From Bifidobacterium ruminantium DSM 6489 (GTDB taxonomy: Bacteria; Actinomycetota; Actinomycetes; Actinomycetales; Bifidobacteriaceae): a stretch of 64,000 bases of DNA. Position 1 is the first letter of the stretch. Every line of letters begins with the position of its first letter. Of the stretch, positions 29,998 through 40,028 are shown in pieces. A program made the translations under genes and the position numbers. The stretch is from assembly GCF_000770925.1 (NCBI RefSeq), contig NZ_JDTK01000004.1:79890-143889 (forward strand), in the 5' to 3' direction. The notes under the pieces are model-generated. The model saw only the letters and a list, made by a program, of their open reading frames with translations, did not search any database and was not told the origin of the DNA.

Positions 29998-32676
29998 ATG
30001 CGCACTTCTGAAATCGCGAAGCGCTATCTCGACTATTTCGAACAGCATGATCATCTTGTCGTTCCTTCGGCATCGTTGATTTCCCCGAATCCGACCACCT
30101 TGTTCACCATCGCGGGCATGGTTCCCTTTATTCCGTACCTCATGGGCGAACAGACCCCGCCGAGGCATCGCATGGCCTCCAACCAGAAGTGCGTGCGTAC
30201 CCTGGACATCGATGAGGTCGGCAAGACCACGCGTCACGGCACCTTCTTCCAGATGCTCGGCAACTTCTCCTTCGGCGACTACTTCAAAGAGGAGGCCATC
30301 CACTACGCATACGAGCTGCTGACCACACCTCAGGACAAGGGCGGCTACGGCTTCGACCCGGAGAAGCTGTGGATGACCACCTTCACCGATGATGAGGAAG
30401 CCCGGTCCATGTGGAAGAACGAGGGTGTCGACCCCGAACATATCCAGATCATGGGCATGGAAGACAATTTCTGGACCACTGGCGGTCCTGGTCCCGGCGG
30501 CCCGTGCTCCGAAATCTACGTCGATCGCGGACCTGCGTACGGCGTGGAAGGCGGCCCGATCGCCGATGAGAACCGTTACATCGAGATCTGGGATCTCGTG
30601 TTCGAGAACTACGAGGTCGACAACGTCAAGTCCAAGACCGACCTGCACATCGTCGGCGAGCTCGAGAACAAGAACATCGATACCGGCGCCGGCCTGGAGC
30701 GTCTCGCATACCTGATGCAGGGCAAGCAGAACATCTACGAGACTGACGAGGTCTTCCCGGTCATTGAAGCGGCCCAGAAGCTCTCCGGTCGCACTTACGG
30801 CGATGATGAGGCCATGGACGTTCGCTTCCGTATCGTCGCCGATCATGTGCGCTCCGCGTTGATGATCATGTCCGATGGTGTTCGCCCGTCCAACAACGGC
30901 CGCGGTTACGTGCTTCGCCGTCTGCTCCGCCGCACCGTCAAGGCCATGCGTGAGCTTGGCGTGACCGATCCGGTCATGCCGACCCTGCTGCCGACCTCCA
31001 AGGCTGCGATGGAGCCGAGCTACCCGGAGCTCAACGACACCTTCCACGATGTTTCCGAAGCCGCCTATGGCGAAGAGGATGCATTCCGCCGCACGCTCGA
31101 ATCCGGCACGGAGATCTTCGACATGGCCGTGTCCAAGGCCAAGCAGGCGGGATCCGACCTGGTGTCCGGCGAGGACGCCTTCAAGCTGCACGACACCTAC
31201 GGTTTCCCGATCGAGATGACGCTCGAGATGGCCGCCGACCAGGGTGTGAAGGTCGACGAGGCGAAGTTCCGCGAACTGATGGCCGAGCAGAAGAGCCGTG
31301 CCCGCGCCGATGCGCTGAAGAAGCGTCACAACGTGGATCTGTCCGTCTATGACGATTTCAAGAAGACCTTGGTCAAGCCGATCGACTTCCTCGGATACAC
31401 CGACATGTCCGCGCGCGCCAAGGTTCTGGGCATCATGCAGGAAGGAAAGGGTTCCGTTCCCGCAGTCACAGGCCCGGCCAACATTGAGGTCATCCTCGAT
31501 CGCACGCCGTTCTATGCGCAGGCAGGCGGCCAGCTCGCCGATCAAGGCGAGATTCTGTCCGATGACGGAGCGGTGCTCGAGGTCGATGACGTGCAGAAGC
31601 CGATCAAGGATCTCATCGTGCACCAGTGCCGTCTGACCGAAGGCACGCTGGTGGTCGGCGCCGAGGTCAACGCCAACATCGATCTTGACCGTCGTGGCGC
31701 CATCGCCCGCGCGCATACGGCCACCCACATGGTGCATAAGGCGCTGCGTGAGGAACTCGGCCCTCAGGCCACCCAGCGTGGTTCCGAGGATGCCCCTAAC
31801 AGACTCCGCTTTGATTTCCAGTGGTCCAGCGCGCCAAGCAAGGACGCGATGAATGCCGTCGAAGCCCGCGTCAATGAGAAGCTTCGCGAGAACCTCGCCG
31901 TCACCACCAAGGAGATGAAGTTCGACGACGCCATCGCGCTCGGTGCCATGCACCTCTTCGGCGAGAAGTACGGCGATATCGTGCGTGTGGTCTCCATCGG
32001 CGAGGACGGTTGGAGCCGTGAGCTCTGTGGCGGTACCCATATCGATCACGTCGGAAAGATCGGCGCCATCAACATCATGTCCGAAGCTTCGATCGGCTCC
32101 GGTGTCCGCCGTGTGGACGCCGTCGTCGGCCAAGGCGCGTATGAGTTCAATGCGCGTGAGCATGCGCTGGTTTCCCAGCTTTCCGATATGGTCAACGCCC
32201 GTCCGGACGAGCTCGCCGACCGTGTGAACACGCTGCTTGCCAAGCTCAAGGAATCCGATCGTCGTCTTGCGGCCATGTACGAGTCCCAGCTTGCGGCCTC
32301 CGTCCCGACCTTGGTGGCTGACGCGAAGGCATCCCAGGCTCCGGTCAAGGTCGCCAAGAAGAACGTCGGTCATTTTGGTTCCTTCGACGCGTTGCGCAAG
32401 ACCGTGCTCGATGTGCGTGGACAGCTCGGCGATGACGCGCCGGTCGTGGTGGCTCTTGCCGGTGTGAACGAGGACGGCAAGCCCATGGTCGCCGTGGCAA
32501 CCAATGAGGCTGCTCGCAAGCAGGGCATCAAGGCCGGTGATCTGGTCCGTGGCGCCTCCAAGGTTCTTGGTGGCGGTGGCGGCGGCAAGCCGGACTTCGC
32601 ACAGGGCGGCGGTGCGGACGCCACCAAGATCGACGAGGCTCTTGAGGCACTGGCGAACCAAGCCATGAAGGGCTGA
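29998..32676 (+). CDS. alaS: Alanyl-tRNA synthetase
   Basis: Charges tRNA-Ala and edits mischarged Ser/Gly. 892 residues. Class II catalytic core at the N-terminus ([46 protein letters not shown]), editing-domain metal sites [11 protein letters not shown] and [10 protein letters not shown], and a C-terminal C-Ala domain ending with the Gly-rich [18 protein letters not shown] 29998 is chosen with AAAGGAG 10-11 bases upstream; a longer frame to 29929 is unsupported. ruvX starts 10 bases after its stop. Confidence 0.98.
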   Translation: MRTSEIAKRYLDYFEQHDHLVVPSASLISPNPTTLFTIAGMVPFIPYLMGEQTPPRHRMASNQKCVRTLDIDEVGKTTRHGTFFQMLGNFSFGDYFKEEAIHYAYELLTTPQDKGGYGFDPEKLWMTTFTDDEEARSMWKNEGVDPEHIQIMGMEDNFWTTGGPGPGGPCSEIYVDRGPAYGVEGGPIADENRYIEIWDLVFENYEVDNVKSKTDLHIVGELENKNIDTGAGLERLAYLMQGKQNIYETDEVFPVIEAAQKLSGRTYGDDEAMDVRFRIVADHVRSALMIMSDGVRPSNNGRGYVLRRLLRRTVKAMRELGVTDPVMPTLLPTSKAAMEPSYPELNDTFHDVSEAAYGEEDAFRRTLESGTEIFDMAVSKAKQAGSDLVSGEDAFKLHDTYGFPIEMTLEMAADQGVKVDEAKFRELMAEQKSRARADALKKRHNVDLSVYDDFKKTLVKPIDFLGYTDMSARAKVLGIMQEGKGSVPAVTGPANIEVILDRTPFYAQAGGQLADQGEILSDDGAVLEVDDVQKPIKDLIVHQCRLTEGTLVVGAEVNANIDLDRRGAIARAHTATHMVHKALREELGPQATQRGSEDAPNRLRFDFQWSSAPSKDAMNAVEARVNEKLRENLAVTTKEMKFDDAIALGAMHLFGEKYGDIVRVVSIGEDGWSRELCGGTHIDHVGKIGAINIMSEASIGSGVRRVDAVVGQGAYEFNAREHALVSQLSDMVNARPDELADRVNTLLAKLKESDRRLAAMYESQLAASVPTLVADAKASQAPVKVAKKNVGHFGSFDALRKTVLDVRGQLGDDAPVVVALAGVNEDGKPMVAVATNEAARKQGIKAGDLVRGASKVLGGGGGGKPDFAQGGGADATKIDEALEALANQAMKG

Positions 32677-32686
32677 TCTTCCAAGC

Positions 32687-33142
32687 ATGGTTTGGCTTGG
32701 AATCGATTTGGGTGATGCTCGGGTCGGGCTTGCGCTGTCCGACCCCGAGCTCACCCTCGCACACCCCATAGGTAACATTCAGGTCTATGGGGATTACTTC
32801 CACGCGTTGGATGAGGTCATCGACGTCATTGGGGACGAGTTGGTGGATCATGTGGTGATTGGTCTGCCGTTGCTGTTGAACGGCGAAGAGGGGAAGAGTG
32901 CCAAAAAGGCGAGGCGCTGGGCCGTCAATCTCGAAAAACGGCTGCATGCCGCCGTGGAGGACGAATCGTATTCGATAACGGATGTTCCTTCCATCGATTT
33001 GGTGGATGAACGTCTGACCACAGTTACCGCGCATCATCAGCTGTTCGATGCGCATGTCGGCGGTCGTAGGCATCGGCCGATGATCGACCAGCAGTCTGCG
33101 GTGGTGATTTTGCAGACGGCGCTTGATCGAAACCGCAGATGA
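32687..33142 (+). CDS. ruvX: Holliday junction resolvase-like RuvX/YqgF
   Basis: 151-residue RNase H-fold protein of the YqgF family, implicated in rRNA (pre-16S) processing and/or Holliday junction resolution. Marks are WLGIDLGDARVGLALSD at the N-terminus, VIGLPLLLNGEEGK, and DERLTTVTAHHQL with the C-terminal catalytic Asp region. It sits between alaS and mltG, the conserved actinobacterial order, with 10 and 13 bases of spacing. It has no strong ribosome site of its own, so translation may be coupled to alaS. Confidence 0.92.
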   Translation: MVWLGIDLGDARVGLALSDPELTLAHPIGNIQVYGDYFHALDEVIDVIGDELVDHVVIGLPLLLNGEEGKSAKKARRWAVNLEKRLHAAVEDESYSITDVPSIDLVDERLTTVTAHHQLFDAHVGGRRHRPMIDQQSAVVILQTALDRNRR

Positions 33143-33155
33143 GGACGAAAAACTA

Positions 33156-34337
33156 ATGACCGAAGATTTGGATGAATACTTCTCCGACAACGCGGAATGG
33201 GTCGAGACATCAGGAGGCGCGTCCGCCGATCCCGAACCGTCTCAACCCCCGAAATCACGACGTGACATACGCAAACGACGGGAAATGCGTCGCCGTCGCC
33301 GCATGGTGACGGTTGTCGCGGTCATCTCCGTCATCGCGTTGATAGCTGGCATCGGGTTTTTCGGCGTGGGCATGATCAGACATCTCAAGGCGGCCACGGC
33401 TTCCGATACATCGCTCCAGATCGAGGATTACAAGGGGCCGGGAGACAAGGCCGTGACCTTCACCGTCAAAACCGGGCAGGCCACCGATCAGATCGCACGG
33501 AATCTGGTCAAGAAGGACATCGTCAAATCCGAATCCGCTTTCACTTCCGCGATTGCCGCGGCCAGCGCGACATTGTATCCGGGTGTGTATGCGTTGAAGA
33601 CGCATATGAGGGCGGCCGATGTCGTTAAGATCCTCTCCGATCAGAGCAAAGCAGGCGGCTTCGCCGAAGTGAAGGCCGGCGAGAGGGTATCCGACGTCAT
33701 CGCCAACGCCGCGAAAGCGTCCGGACAGGATGTCTCCGAATTCAAGGTGATCATCGATGGCGGAGGCAAGGGTATCCTTCCCGATGAGGCGAACGGAAAA
33801 TTCGAAGGATGGCTTGAACCGGGCACATACGAGGTGCAGGGGAAATCGGCGGAGACGATCATCAAGGACATGGTGGACGCGCGCGTCGCCAAACTTGATG
33901 CTTTGAATGTCCCTGCCGGAAGCGAGCGGGAGCGCATCCTGATCATCGCATCCATCGCCGAATCCGAAGCCAACAACCCGGACGATTGCGGCAAGGTGGC
34001 ACGTGTCATCCTCAACCGTATCGACCAGGATATGCCGTTGGGCATGGACAGCACCGTCGCATATGGCTTCGGTATCAACGGCAGCCAGCTGACGGACGAG
34101 CAGCTTCAAGATGGCAGCAATCCCTACAACACGCGTGTCAACAAGGGATTGACTCCGACGCCGATCAGCAATCCGGGTGATTCCGCGATCCAGGCCGCCA
34201 TGAATCCTCCGGAAGGCAAATGGCTGTATTTCGTCACCACCAATCTCAAGACGGGAGAAACCAAATTCGTGGAGACCGAGGACGAATTCTGGAAGATCCG
34301 CGACGAATACAAGAACAATAACGAAAACGCCAACTGA
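33156..34337 (+). CDS. mltG: Endolytic transglycosylase MltG
   Basis: Cuts nascent peptidoglycan strands. 393 residues: a basic, Arg-rich cytoplasmic part (KSRRDIRKRREMRRRRRM), one membrane helix (MVTVVAVISVIALIAGIGFF), then the extracellular YceG/MltG domain with LysM-like start. The catalytic region reads IIASIAESEANNPDDCGKVA followed by NRIDQDMPLGMDSTVAYG and YNTRVNKGLTPTPISNPG; the Glu in IAESEA is the expected catalytic residue. ATG 33156 has GAGGAC upstream; the longer frame overlaps ruvX. Confidence 0.95.
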   Translation: MTEDLDEYFSDNAEWVETSGGASADPEPSQPPKSRRDIRKRREMRRRRRMVTVVAVISVIALIAGIGFFGVGMIRHLKAATASDTSLQIEDYKGPGDKAVTFTVKTGQATDQIARNLVKKDIVKSESAFTSAIAAASATLYPGVYALKTHMRAADVVKILSDQSKAGGFAEVKAGERVSDVIANAAKASGQDVSEFKVIIDGGGKGILPDEANGKFEGWLEPGTYEVQGKSAETIIKDMVDARVAKLDALNVPAGSERERILIIASIAESEANNPDDCGKVARVILNRIDQDMPLGMDSTVAYGFGINGSQLTDEQLQDGSNPYNTRVNKGLTPTPISNPGDSAIQAAMNPPEGKWLYFVTTNLKTGETKFVETEDEFWKIRDEYKNNNENAN

Positions 34338-34352
34338 CGTTTCATATATTCA

Positions 34353-34823
34353 TCAGTGGAACATGCTGATTATGACGGCGATAGTCCCGGCGATGACAAT
34401 GACCGGGACGAACGGCGTTTTGCCGGCGAACTGAGTGTGCTTCTGCGGATCGAACCGTGTCCAAAAAGCCATCCAGAGCATGCCGATCACGGCGATCGCA
34501 AGCCACCAATACACCATGGCGAACAACCCGAACATGCCTACGGAAAGTCCGATCATCAATGTCGAGGTGACATCGCCGAACCCCAAAGCCCTCGGTTTGA
34601 TGAGCGCGAGCGAGCCCTGCAACGCTGCGGACAGTACTGCGAACAGCAGCGCCTGCAGCACCAGAAACAGCGAATTGAAGGCAATCGCGTACGCAGTATC
34701 CGTGATGATCTGCGCCAGGCATCCGAAGGCGATCCAGGCGCGCGGGACACGGCGTGACCGGATGTCCTCGATGCTGACGGCCGTTCCACAGAGCAGACTC
34801 GGCAGGCAAATCATGTACCACAT
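34353..34823 (-). CDS. Prepilin peptidase (A24 family), short form
   Basis: About 156 residues, all membrane helices, with the catalytic Asp regions [12 protein letters not shown] and [15 protein letters not shown] (the GxGD motif of aspartyl prepilin peptidases). It lacks the N-terminal methyltransferase domain, as do CpaA/TadV-type enzymes. It would process prepilins of a Tad or type IV pilus system, but no pilus gene is in the window. It is transcribed against its neighbours, ending 15 bases after mltG and diverging from aroC. Start 34823 (or 34814) is uncertain. Confidence 0.8.
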   Translation of the reverse strand: MWYMICLPSLLCGTAVSIEDIRSRRVPRAWIAFGCLAQIITDTAYAIAFNSLFLVLQALLFAVLSAALQGSLALIKPRALGFGDVTSTLMIGLSVGMFGLFAMVYWWLAIAVIGMLWMAFWTRFDPQKHTQFAGKTPFVPVIVIAGTIAVIISMFH

Positions 34824-34871
34824 ACCGTTAAGATAGTCCACGAATTGTATTTGGCAGAAAAAGGAGTTGGC

Positions 34872-36065
34872 ATGTTGCGCTGGCAGACAGCAGGTGAATC
34901 GCACGGCGAAGCACTAGTCGCCATGATCGAGGGACTGCCTGCGGGCATCCACGTCACCACTGAGGACATCGTTGGCGCATTGGCGCGTCGTCGTCTTGGA
35001 TATGGCCGTGGCGCACGTATGAAATTTGAGCAGGATAAAGTCCGCATGCTCACCGGTGTGCGGTTCGGCCAGACTATTGGTTCGCCGGTCGCCATCGAGA
35101 TCGCCAATACCGAATGGCCGAAATGGACCGAGGTGATGAGCGCCGATCCGCTCGATCATGACATTCCGCGTGAGGGGCGCAACGCCCCATTGTCCCGCCC
35201 TCGGCCGGGACATGCTGATCTGACCGGCATGCGCAAGTATGGCTTCGATGACGCGCGCCCGGTGCTGGAACGTTCCAGCGCACGTGAGACCGCGTCGCGT
35301 GTGGCGCTGGGAGAAGTCGCCAAGCAGTTCCTCGAACAGTCGCTCGGCATCCGCACCGTCTCCCATGTGCTGTCGATCGGCGGCGCGGGCATCACCGATC
35401 CGCAGAACGCCGTGCTGCCGAAGCCGGAAGATCTTGACGCCTTGGATGCATCCCCGGTGCGCACTCTGGACAAGACGGCCGAACAGCAGATGATCGCCCG
35501 CATCGATGAGGCCAAGGAGAATGCCGACACATTGGGCGGTGTGATTGAGGTCGTGGTGTACGGCGTTCCGGCCGGAATCGGTACGTATGTCGAATCGGAT
35601 CGTCGTTTGGATGCCGCGCTGGCCAGTGCCGTCATGGGTGTCCAAGCCATCAAGGGAGTGGAGATCGGCGACGGCTTCCTGGAGGCGATGCGCCCCGGAT
35701 CGCAGGCGCATGACGAAATGGTGGTCGGTGAGGATGGGCGCATCACGCGTCTGAGCAATCGCGCGGGAGGCATCGAAGGTGGCATGTCCAATGGCCAACC
35801 GATTGTGGTGCGTGCCGCGATGAAGCCGATTCCATCCATTCCGAAGGCTTTGCGGACCGTCGATGTCACCACCGGCGAGTCTGCGCAAGCCATTAACCAG
35901 CGTTCCGACAGCACCGCCGTTCCGGCGGCCGCCGTCGTGGCCGAGGCCATGGTGCGTCTCACCATCGCGCAATACGTGTTGGAGAAGTTCGGTGGAGACA
36001 ACATCGCCGAAACCAGACGCAACGCCGAATCCTATGTGGCGTCCTGGCCGGAGCATATGAGGTGA
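34872..36065 (+). CDS. aroC: Chorismate synthase
   Basis: Forms chorismate from EPSP, last step of the shikimate pathway, FMN dependent. 397 residues. Signatures are [62 protein letters not shown] and [19 protein letters not shown] 34872 has AAGGAG seven bases upstream. It heads the operon aroC-aroKB-aroQ and overlaps aroKB by four bases. Confidence 0.98.
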   Translation: MLRWQTAGESHGEALVAMIEGLPAGIHVTTEDIVGALARRRLGYGRGARMKFEQDKVRMLTGVRFGQTIGSPVAIEIANTEWPKWTEVMSADPLDHDIPREGRNAPLSRPRPGHADLTGMRKYGFDDARPVLERSSARETASRVALGEVAKQFLEQSLGIRTVSHVLSIGGAGITDPQNAVLPKPEDLDALDASPVRTLDKTAEQQMIARIDEAKENADTLGGVIEVVVYGVPAGIGTYVESDRRLDAALASAVMGVQAIKGVEIGDGFLEAMRPGSQAHDEMVVGEDGRITRLSNRAGGIEGGMSNGQPIVVRAAMKPIPSIPKALRTVDVTTGESAQAINQRSDSTAVPAAAVVAEAMVRLTIAQYVLEKFGGDNIAETRRNAESYVASWPEHMR

Positions 36066-37702
36066 CCGCCCCTATGTCCGGAATGCGCAGACCTGTCGCC
36101 GTCATCATCGGCATGATGGGCGCGGGCAAGACCCGTGTCGGCAAGGAGGTGGCGCAGATGATGCATCTGCCGTTCGCCGACGCCGATAATGAGATCGAAC
36201 GGGACGCGGGGATGAAGATCCCCGAATACTTCGCGAAATACGGCGAACCGGAGTTCCGCAAGTTGGAAAGCGATGTCGTGCTTGACATGCTGGAGGACTT
36301 CGACGGCATCTTCTCCTTGGGAGGAGGGGCGCCGATGACGCCGTCCATCCGGCAGGGCCTCGCCGAATACATCGCGGACGGAGGCAAGGTCGTGTATCTG
36401 ATGGCCGATCCGAAGGAGGCCATGGAACGCGCCAACCGCGGCGGCGGACGTCCGATGCTCGACGGAGACGCCAACGAACGGTGGAAGAAACTGTACAAGG
36501 AGCGCGACCCTGTGTTCAGGCAGGTGGCCAACGTGCATGTGCGCACCTATGGTCAGACCCCGCAAGTGGCCGCGAGAAAGCTGATGGAAATGATTGACCA
36601 GCGCATAGTTCATATCACGGGCGCCACCATCGAACCATACGATGTGCGCATCGGCGAGGGCGTGATGAGCCAGCTCGCGCAGGTGCTGGGGGACAAGCCC
36701 TCCAAAGTGGCGTTGATCCACACGCAGCCCGTGCAGCGGCATTCCGACCGTGCGCGCACGCTGCTCCGACAGGCGGGCTACGACGTGCATGACATCGTCA
36801 TTCCCGATGCGGAAGCCGGCAAGACGGTCGAAGTGGCTAATGGTATCTGGCAGCGATTGGGGGAGGAAGGTTTCACCCGATCCGATGCGATCGTCGGGCT
36901 TGGCGGGGGAGCCGCCACGGATCTGGCTGGTTTCGTTGCAGCGACATGGATGAGAGGCATCCGTTACGTCAATTGCCCGACTTCCCTGTTGGCTATGGTC
37001 GACGCCTCCACCGGAGGCAAAACCGGTGTCAACACGCCGCAGGGCAAAAACCTCGTCGGCTCGTTCTATACGCCCGCGGGAGTGCTCGCAGACATGGGAA
37101 CGCTTGCCTCGCTGCCGAACGACATCTTCATCGAGGGCCTGGGCGAGGTCGCCAAATCCGGATTCATCATGGATCCTGAGATCCTGCGCATCCTCGAGAC
37201 CCATGCCGGCGAATTGCGTTCCTTCGACGGTGCGACGTTCCTCGATTCCGGGCTCAAGGACGTGCTGGCCGAACTCATCGAACATACCGTGGGCGTGAAG
37301 GCCTATCACGTATCCGCCGACCTCAAGGAGGCCGGGCTGCGCGAGTTCCTCAACTACGGTCACACGCTCGGCCATGCCATCGAGAAGCTGGAGCATTTCC
37401 GCTGGAGGCACGGCAACGCCGTTGCGGTTGGCTGCGTGTATGCGGCCGAACTGTCGCATCTGCTCGGCTACATCGACCAGGATCTGGTCGACTACCATCG
37501 TTCGCTGCTCGGCTCGCTCGGTTTGCCGACATCGTGGAACAACGGCAGCTGGGACGATGTGCTGGCGCTCATGCACCGCGACAAGAAGGCGCGCGGCAAC
37601 AAGCTGCGTTTCGTCATCCTCGAATCGCTGGGCCATCCCATCCATCTTGAGAACCCGCCGGCGGATGCCGTCGAAGAGGCGTTCCGGCGCATCCAGCGAT
37701 AG
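36062..37702 (+). CDS. aroKB: Bifunctional shikimate kinase / 3-dehydroquinate synthase
   Basis: A fused enzyme of 546 residues. Residues 1 to about 180 are shikimate kinase: P-loop [35 protein letters not shown] and the SLGGGAP motif. Residues about 190-546 are 3-dehydroquinate synthase: [55 protein letters not shown] and the zinc ligands in [11 protein letters not shown]. Start GTG 36062 overlaps the aroC stop (GTGA) and has GGAG seven bases upstream; ATG 36074 is an alternative. Catalyses steps 2 and 5 of the pathway, non-consecutive reactions. Confidence 0.97.
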   Translation: MTAPMSGMRRPVAVIIGMMGAGKTRVGKEVAQMMHLPFADADNEIERDAGMKIPEYFAKYGEPEFRKLESDVVLDMLEDFDGIFSLGGGAPMTPSIRQGLAEYIADGGKVVYLMADPKEAMERANRGGGRPMLDGDANERWKKLYKERDPVFRQVANVHVRTYGQTPQVAARKLMEMIDQRIVHITGATIEPYDVRIGEGVMSQLAQVLGDKPSKVALIHTQPVQRHSDRARTLLRQAGYDVHDIVIPDAEAGKTVEVANGIWQRLGEEGFTRSDAIVGLGGGAATDLAGFVAATWMRGIRYVNCPTSLLAMVDASTGGKTGVNTPQGKNLVGSFYTPAGVLADMGTLASLPNDIFIEGLGEVAKSGFIMDPEILRILETHAGELRSFDGATFLDSGLKDVLAELIEHTVGVKAYHVSADLKEAGLREFLNYGHTLGHAIEKLEHFRWRHGNAVAVGCVYAAELSHLLGYIDQDLVDYHRSLLGSLGLPTSWNNGSWDDVLALMHRDKKARGNKLRFVILESLGHPIHLENPPADAVEEAFRRIQR

Positions 37703-37737
37703 AACGTAGGCGCGTAAACGAACATAAAGGAAGCGAA

Positions 37738-38187
37738 ATGACCAAAGTAGTGGTTGTCAACGGGCCGAATCTCGGCCGTCTTGGTGTACGCCAGCCCGAC
37801 GTGTACGGCAAGCAGGATCTTGAGACCCTGCGCAGGATGTGCACCGAATGGGGCAAGGAACTGGGGCTTGACGTGGAGGTGCGCCAAAGCGATGACGAGG
37901 CCGAGATGATCCATTGGATGCATCAGGCCGCGGACGAGAAAACGCCGATCGTGATGAATCCGGCGGCTTTCACGCATTACTCCTATGGTTTGGCGGACGC
38001 CGCGCACATGGTGATCGACGAGGGACTGCCGCTTATGGAGGTGCACATCTCCAATCCGTCCGCGCGCGACGAGTTCCGCAAGCGTTCCGTGATTTCGCCG
38101 GTCGCCACCGGTACCATCACCGGTATGGGCTTTTTCGGGTACAAACTGGCTCTTGAGGCCGTCGCCCATTTGCTGAAGGAGCACTGA
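37738..38187 (+). CDS. aroQ: 3-dehydroquinate dehydratase, type II
   Basis: Dehydrates 3-dehydroquinate to 3-dehydroshikimate. 149 residues, typical of the small dodecameric type II enzyme. Marks are VVNGPNLGRLGVRQPDVYG at the N-terminus (with the catalytic Tyr), IVMNPAAFTHYSYGLADAA, and EVHISNPSARDEFRKRSVISP. ATG 37738 has AAAGGAA eight bases upstream. Last gene of the aroC-aroKB-aroQ operon, ended by a terminator. The step-1, step-4 and EPSP synthase genes are not in this cluster; aroA is at 8.7 kb. Confidence 0.97.
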   Translation: MTKVVVVNGPNLGRLGVRQPDVYGKQDLETLRRMCTEWGKELGLDVEVRQSDDEAEMIHWMHQAADEKTPIVMNPAAFTHYSYGLADAAHMVIDEGLPLMEVHISNPSARDEFRKRSVISPVATGTITGMGFFGYKLALEAVAHLLKEH

Positions 38188-38210
38188 AGCCTCTTGTCTC
38201 TATGATGTGA

Positions 38211-38243
38211 AGCCGGATGCCGATACACGGCGTCCGGCTTTTT
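38211..38243 (+). terminator. Rho-independent terminator after aroQ
   Basis: Stem AGCCGGATGCC (38211-38221) with GGCGTCCGGCT (38229-38239), then TTTTG. Confidence 0.9.
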
Positions 38244-38279
38244 GTATGACGATTGTCCCTTGATAGGATACAGTGGGAT

Positions 38280-38293
38280 TGCAAACGTATGCA
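38280..38293. promoter_or_regulatory. Candidate LacI-type operator upstream of the alpha-amylase gene
   Basis: TGCAAACGTATGCA is a near-perfect palindrome with a central CG (one mismatched pair in the 14-mer), 40 bases before the ATG. A closely similar 14-mer lies upstream of the amylopullulanase gene at 40015-40028. Confidence 0.45.
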
Positions 38294-38332
38294 GACCGCG
38301 AAAGCGGCATATGACGAAGAGGTCAGGGGAAT

Positions 38333-39829
38333 ATGGGCGCAGTCGCAAGGAAGATCACGCGTGTAGTCGCAGCGATGGCATGCATCGCGGTATCGGTCGG
38401 CATTTCCGCCGTCACATTGCATGTGCCGACACGTGAGGACGACGGAGGCCGCTTCGATCCCGCGCGATACCGTAGCGACGTGATCGTCACCATGTTCCAG
38501 ACCAATTGGCGGTCCGTGGCTCGCGAATGCAATGAGGTGCTCGGTCCCGAGGGTGTGGGATATGTGCAGGTATCCCCTCCGCAGGAATCCATCCAAGGCT
38601 CGCAGTGGTGGACTAGCTACCAGCCTGTGAGCTACAGGCTCGATTCGAAGGAGGGCACCGAAGCCGAATTCAAGGATATGGTCCGTCAGTGCAAGGCGGC
38701 GGGCGTCGGCGTGATCGCGGACGCGGTCATCAACCACACCACCGGCGTCGACAAGACGAAGGGTACGGGCACTGCCGGAAGCGCCTACGGCAACAAAGGC
38801 GATTTCCCTGAAGCCGGATACGCCCCATCCGATTTCCATACGCCCTGCTCCATATGGACGTATCGTGACGCCGACAGCGTGTGGAACTGCCAGGTGTCCG
38901 GCCTGCAGGATCTTGACACGTCGAACGGACACGTACGCGATGTGTTGTCAGACTATTTCGTGAAGCTTCTCGACTATGGCGTCGCCGGATTCCGTGTGGA
39001 TGCCGTCAAACACATTCCACCGAAGGACGTGTTGGCCATCAAGAGACTCGTGGCGAAGAAATCCGGACGCTCCATGGATGACATCTGGTGGATGCAGGAG
39101 GTGATCGGAGATAATTCCGAAGCCACCGAAATCCAACCGAAGAATTATCTCAAAACCGGACAGGTAAACGAATTCCAATACGCCTATCGCCTGAAATCCA
39201 TGTTCTCCAATTCATTGGCCGGTGGAAACCTGCCGATCGAAGACATTCCGCAGAACATCACCTCCAGCGGCAAAGCCAGCGTGTTCGTGACGAACTGGGA
39301 CACCGAGCGCAATGGCATGACGCTCACCTACAAGGATGGCGATGCCTACCATTTGGCGAACGCGTTCATGCTGGCCTACCCGTATGGCACCCCCAACGTG
39401 TTTTCCGGCTACGAATTCCATGACGCTGACTCCGGTGCGCCGGACGCCACGAAGACCAAGGTGCCGGACGCCGACTGCTCGGAAGACTCTGGTTGGAGCT
39501 GCACCGACCGTTGGACGGACGTGCGCGGCATGATCGGCTGGCATAATGTCGCGGGTGACGCGCCTCTTGCCGATTGGCAGGATGACGGCGACAATGTGAT
39601 CGCCTTCGGACGTGGCTCCCGCGCGTTCATCTCCATCAACAATGACATGCACGCCCACACGATCACCTACCACACATCGATGCCGGCAGGAGAGTATTGC
39701 GATGTCTATGGTTCCGCCGATTGTTCCGGCGCCGTGCGCGTGCGTTGGAACGGCGACGTCACGTTGACGGTGCCCGCCGGCGGCGCGGTGGCCTTCCATG
39801 TCGCCGCCACGCCTCGCAGTATGCGATGA
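38333..39829 (+). CDS. Secreted GH13 alpha-amylase
   Basis: 498 residues: signal peptide or membrane anchor (KITRVVAAMACIAVSVGIS), GH13 barrel and a C-terminal beta domain ending PAGGAVAFHVA. Catalytic nucleophile Asp223 in GFRVDAVKH, acid/base Glu256 in WWMQEVIG and the third Asp323 in VTNWDTERNG. Region I VIADAVINHTTG is intact. At region IV the His normally before the third Asp is Trp322. Its catalytic domain is a close paralogue of the N-terminal half of the next gene. It lacks starch-binding modules. ATG 38333 follows AGGGGA. Should release maltodextrins outside the cell. Confidence 0.93.
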   Translation: MGAVARKITRVVAAMACIAVSVGISAVTLHVPTREDDGGRFDPARYRSDVIVTMFQTNWRSVARECNEVLGPEGVGYVQVSPPQESIQGSQWWTSYQPVSYRLDSKEGTEAEFKDMVRQCKAAGVGVIADAVINHTTGVDKTKGTGTAGSAYGNKGDFPEAGYAPSDFHTPCSIWTYRDADSVWNCQVSGLQDLDTSNGHVRDVLSDYFVKLLDYGVAGFRVDAVKHIPPKDVLAIKRLVAKKSGRSMDDIWWMQEVIGDNSEATEIQPKNYLKTGQVNEFQYAYRLKSMFSNSLAGGNLPIEDIPQNITSSGKASVFVTNWDTERNGMTLTYKDGDAYHLANAFMLAYPYGTPNVFSGYEFHDADSGAPDATKTKVPDADCSEDSGWSCTDRWTDVRGMIGWHNVAGDAPLADWQDDGDNVIAFGRGSRAFISINNDMHAHTITYHTSMPAGEYCDVYGSADCSGAVRVRWNGDVTLTVPAGGAVAFHVAATPRSMR

Positions 39830-39836
39830 TGGGTGC

Positions 39837-39922
39837 AATCGTTTGCTTTTTGATGCTGTTTTTGCAAGCGATTTCTGCTTGAATTGCAAACTAGGGGGTG
39901 ACGTTTGCAGAAACGGTTTGCA
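39837..39922. promoter_or_regulatory. Cluster of TTTGC/GCAAA half sites upstream of the amylopullulanase gene
   Basis: Five copies of the core occur in 82 bases: GTTTGC (39841), TTTGCAAGC (39861), TTGCAAAC (39884), GTTTGCA (39903) and GTTTGCA (39916). The first two form a 10-base stem, AATCGTTTGC (39837-39846) with GCAAGCGATT (39864-39873), one wobble, which may also act as the amylase terminator. The last lies in a near-palindrome TGCAGAAACGGTTTGCA (39906-39922). Confidence 0.45.
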
Positions 39923-39984
39923 GTGTGGAAGATGAAAGATCGACTTATTCCAATGGGTCACGCTGTTTCATTGACATGTGCAGA

Positions 39985-40009
39985 AATCGTCATATAGCAT
40001 ATGACGATT
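39985..40009. promoter_or_regulatory. Perfect 11-3-11 palindrome upstream of the amylopullulanase gene
   Basis: AATCGTCATAT (39985-39995), spacer AGC, and ATATGACGATT (39999-40009). A related half, CATATGACGA, occurs at 38308-38317 in the leader of the first amylase gene. Confidence 0.5.
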
Positions 40010-40014
40010 CGGAG

Positions 40015-40028
40015 TGTGAACGTATGCA
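40015..40028. promoter_or_regulatory. Candidate operator similar to that of the alpha-amylase gene
   Basis: TGTGAACGTATGCA matches 12 of 14 bases of TGCAAACGTATGCA at 38280-38293 and retains the central ACGT. Confidence 0.4.

Noticed and set aside
29776..32778. 1000-codon reverse frame opposite alaS
   Set aside because: Same explanation; alaS has all its motifs on the plus strand.
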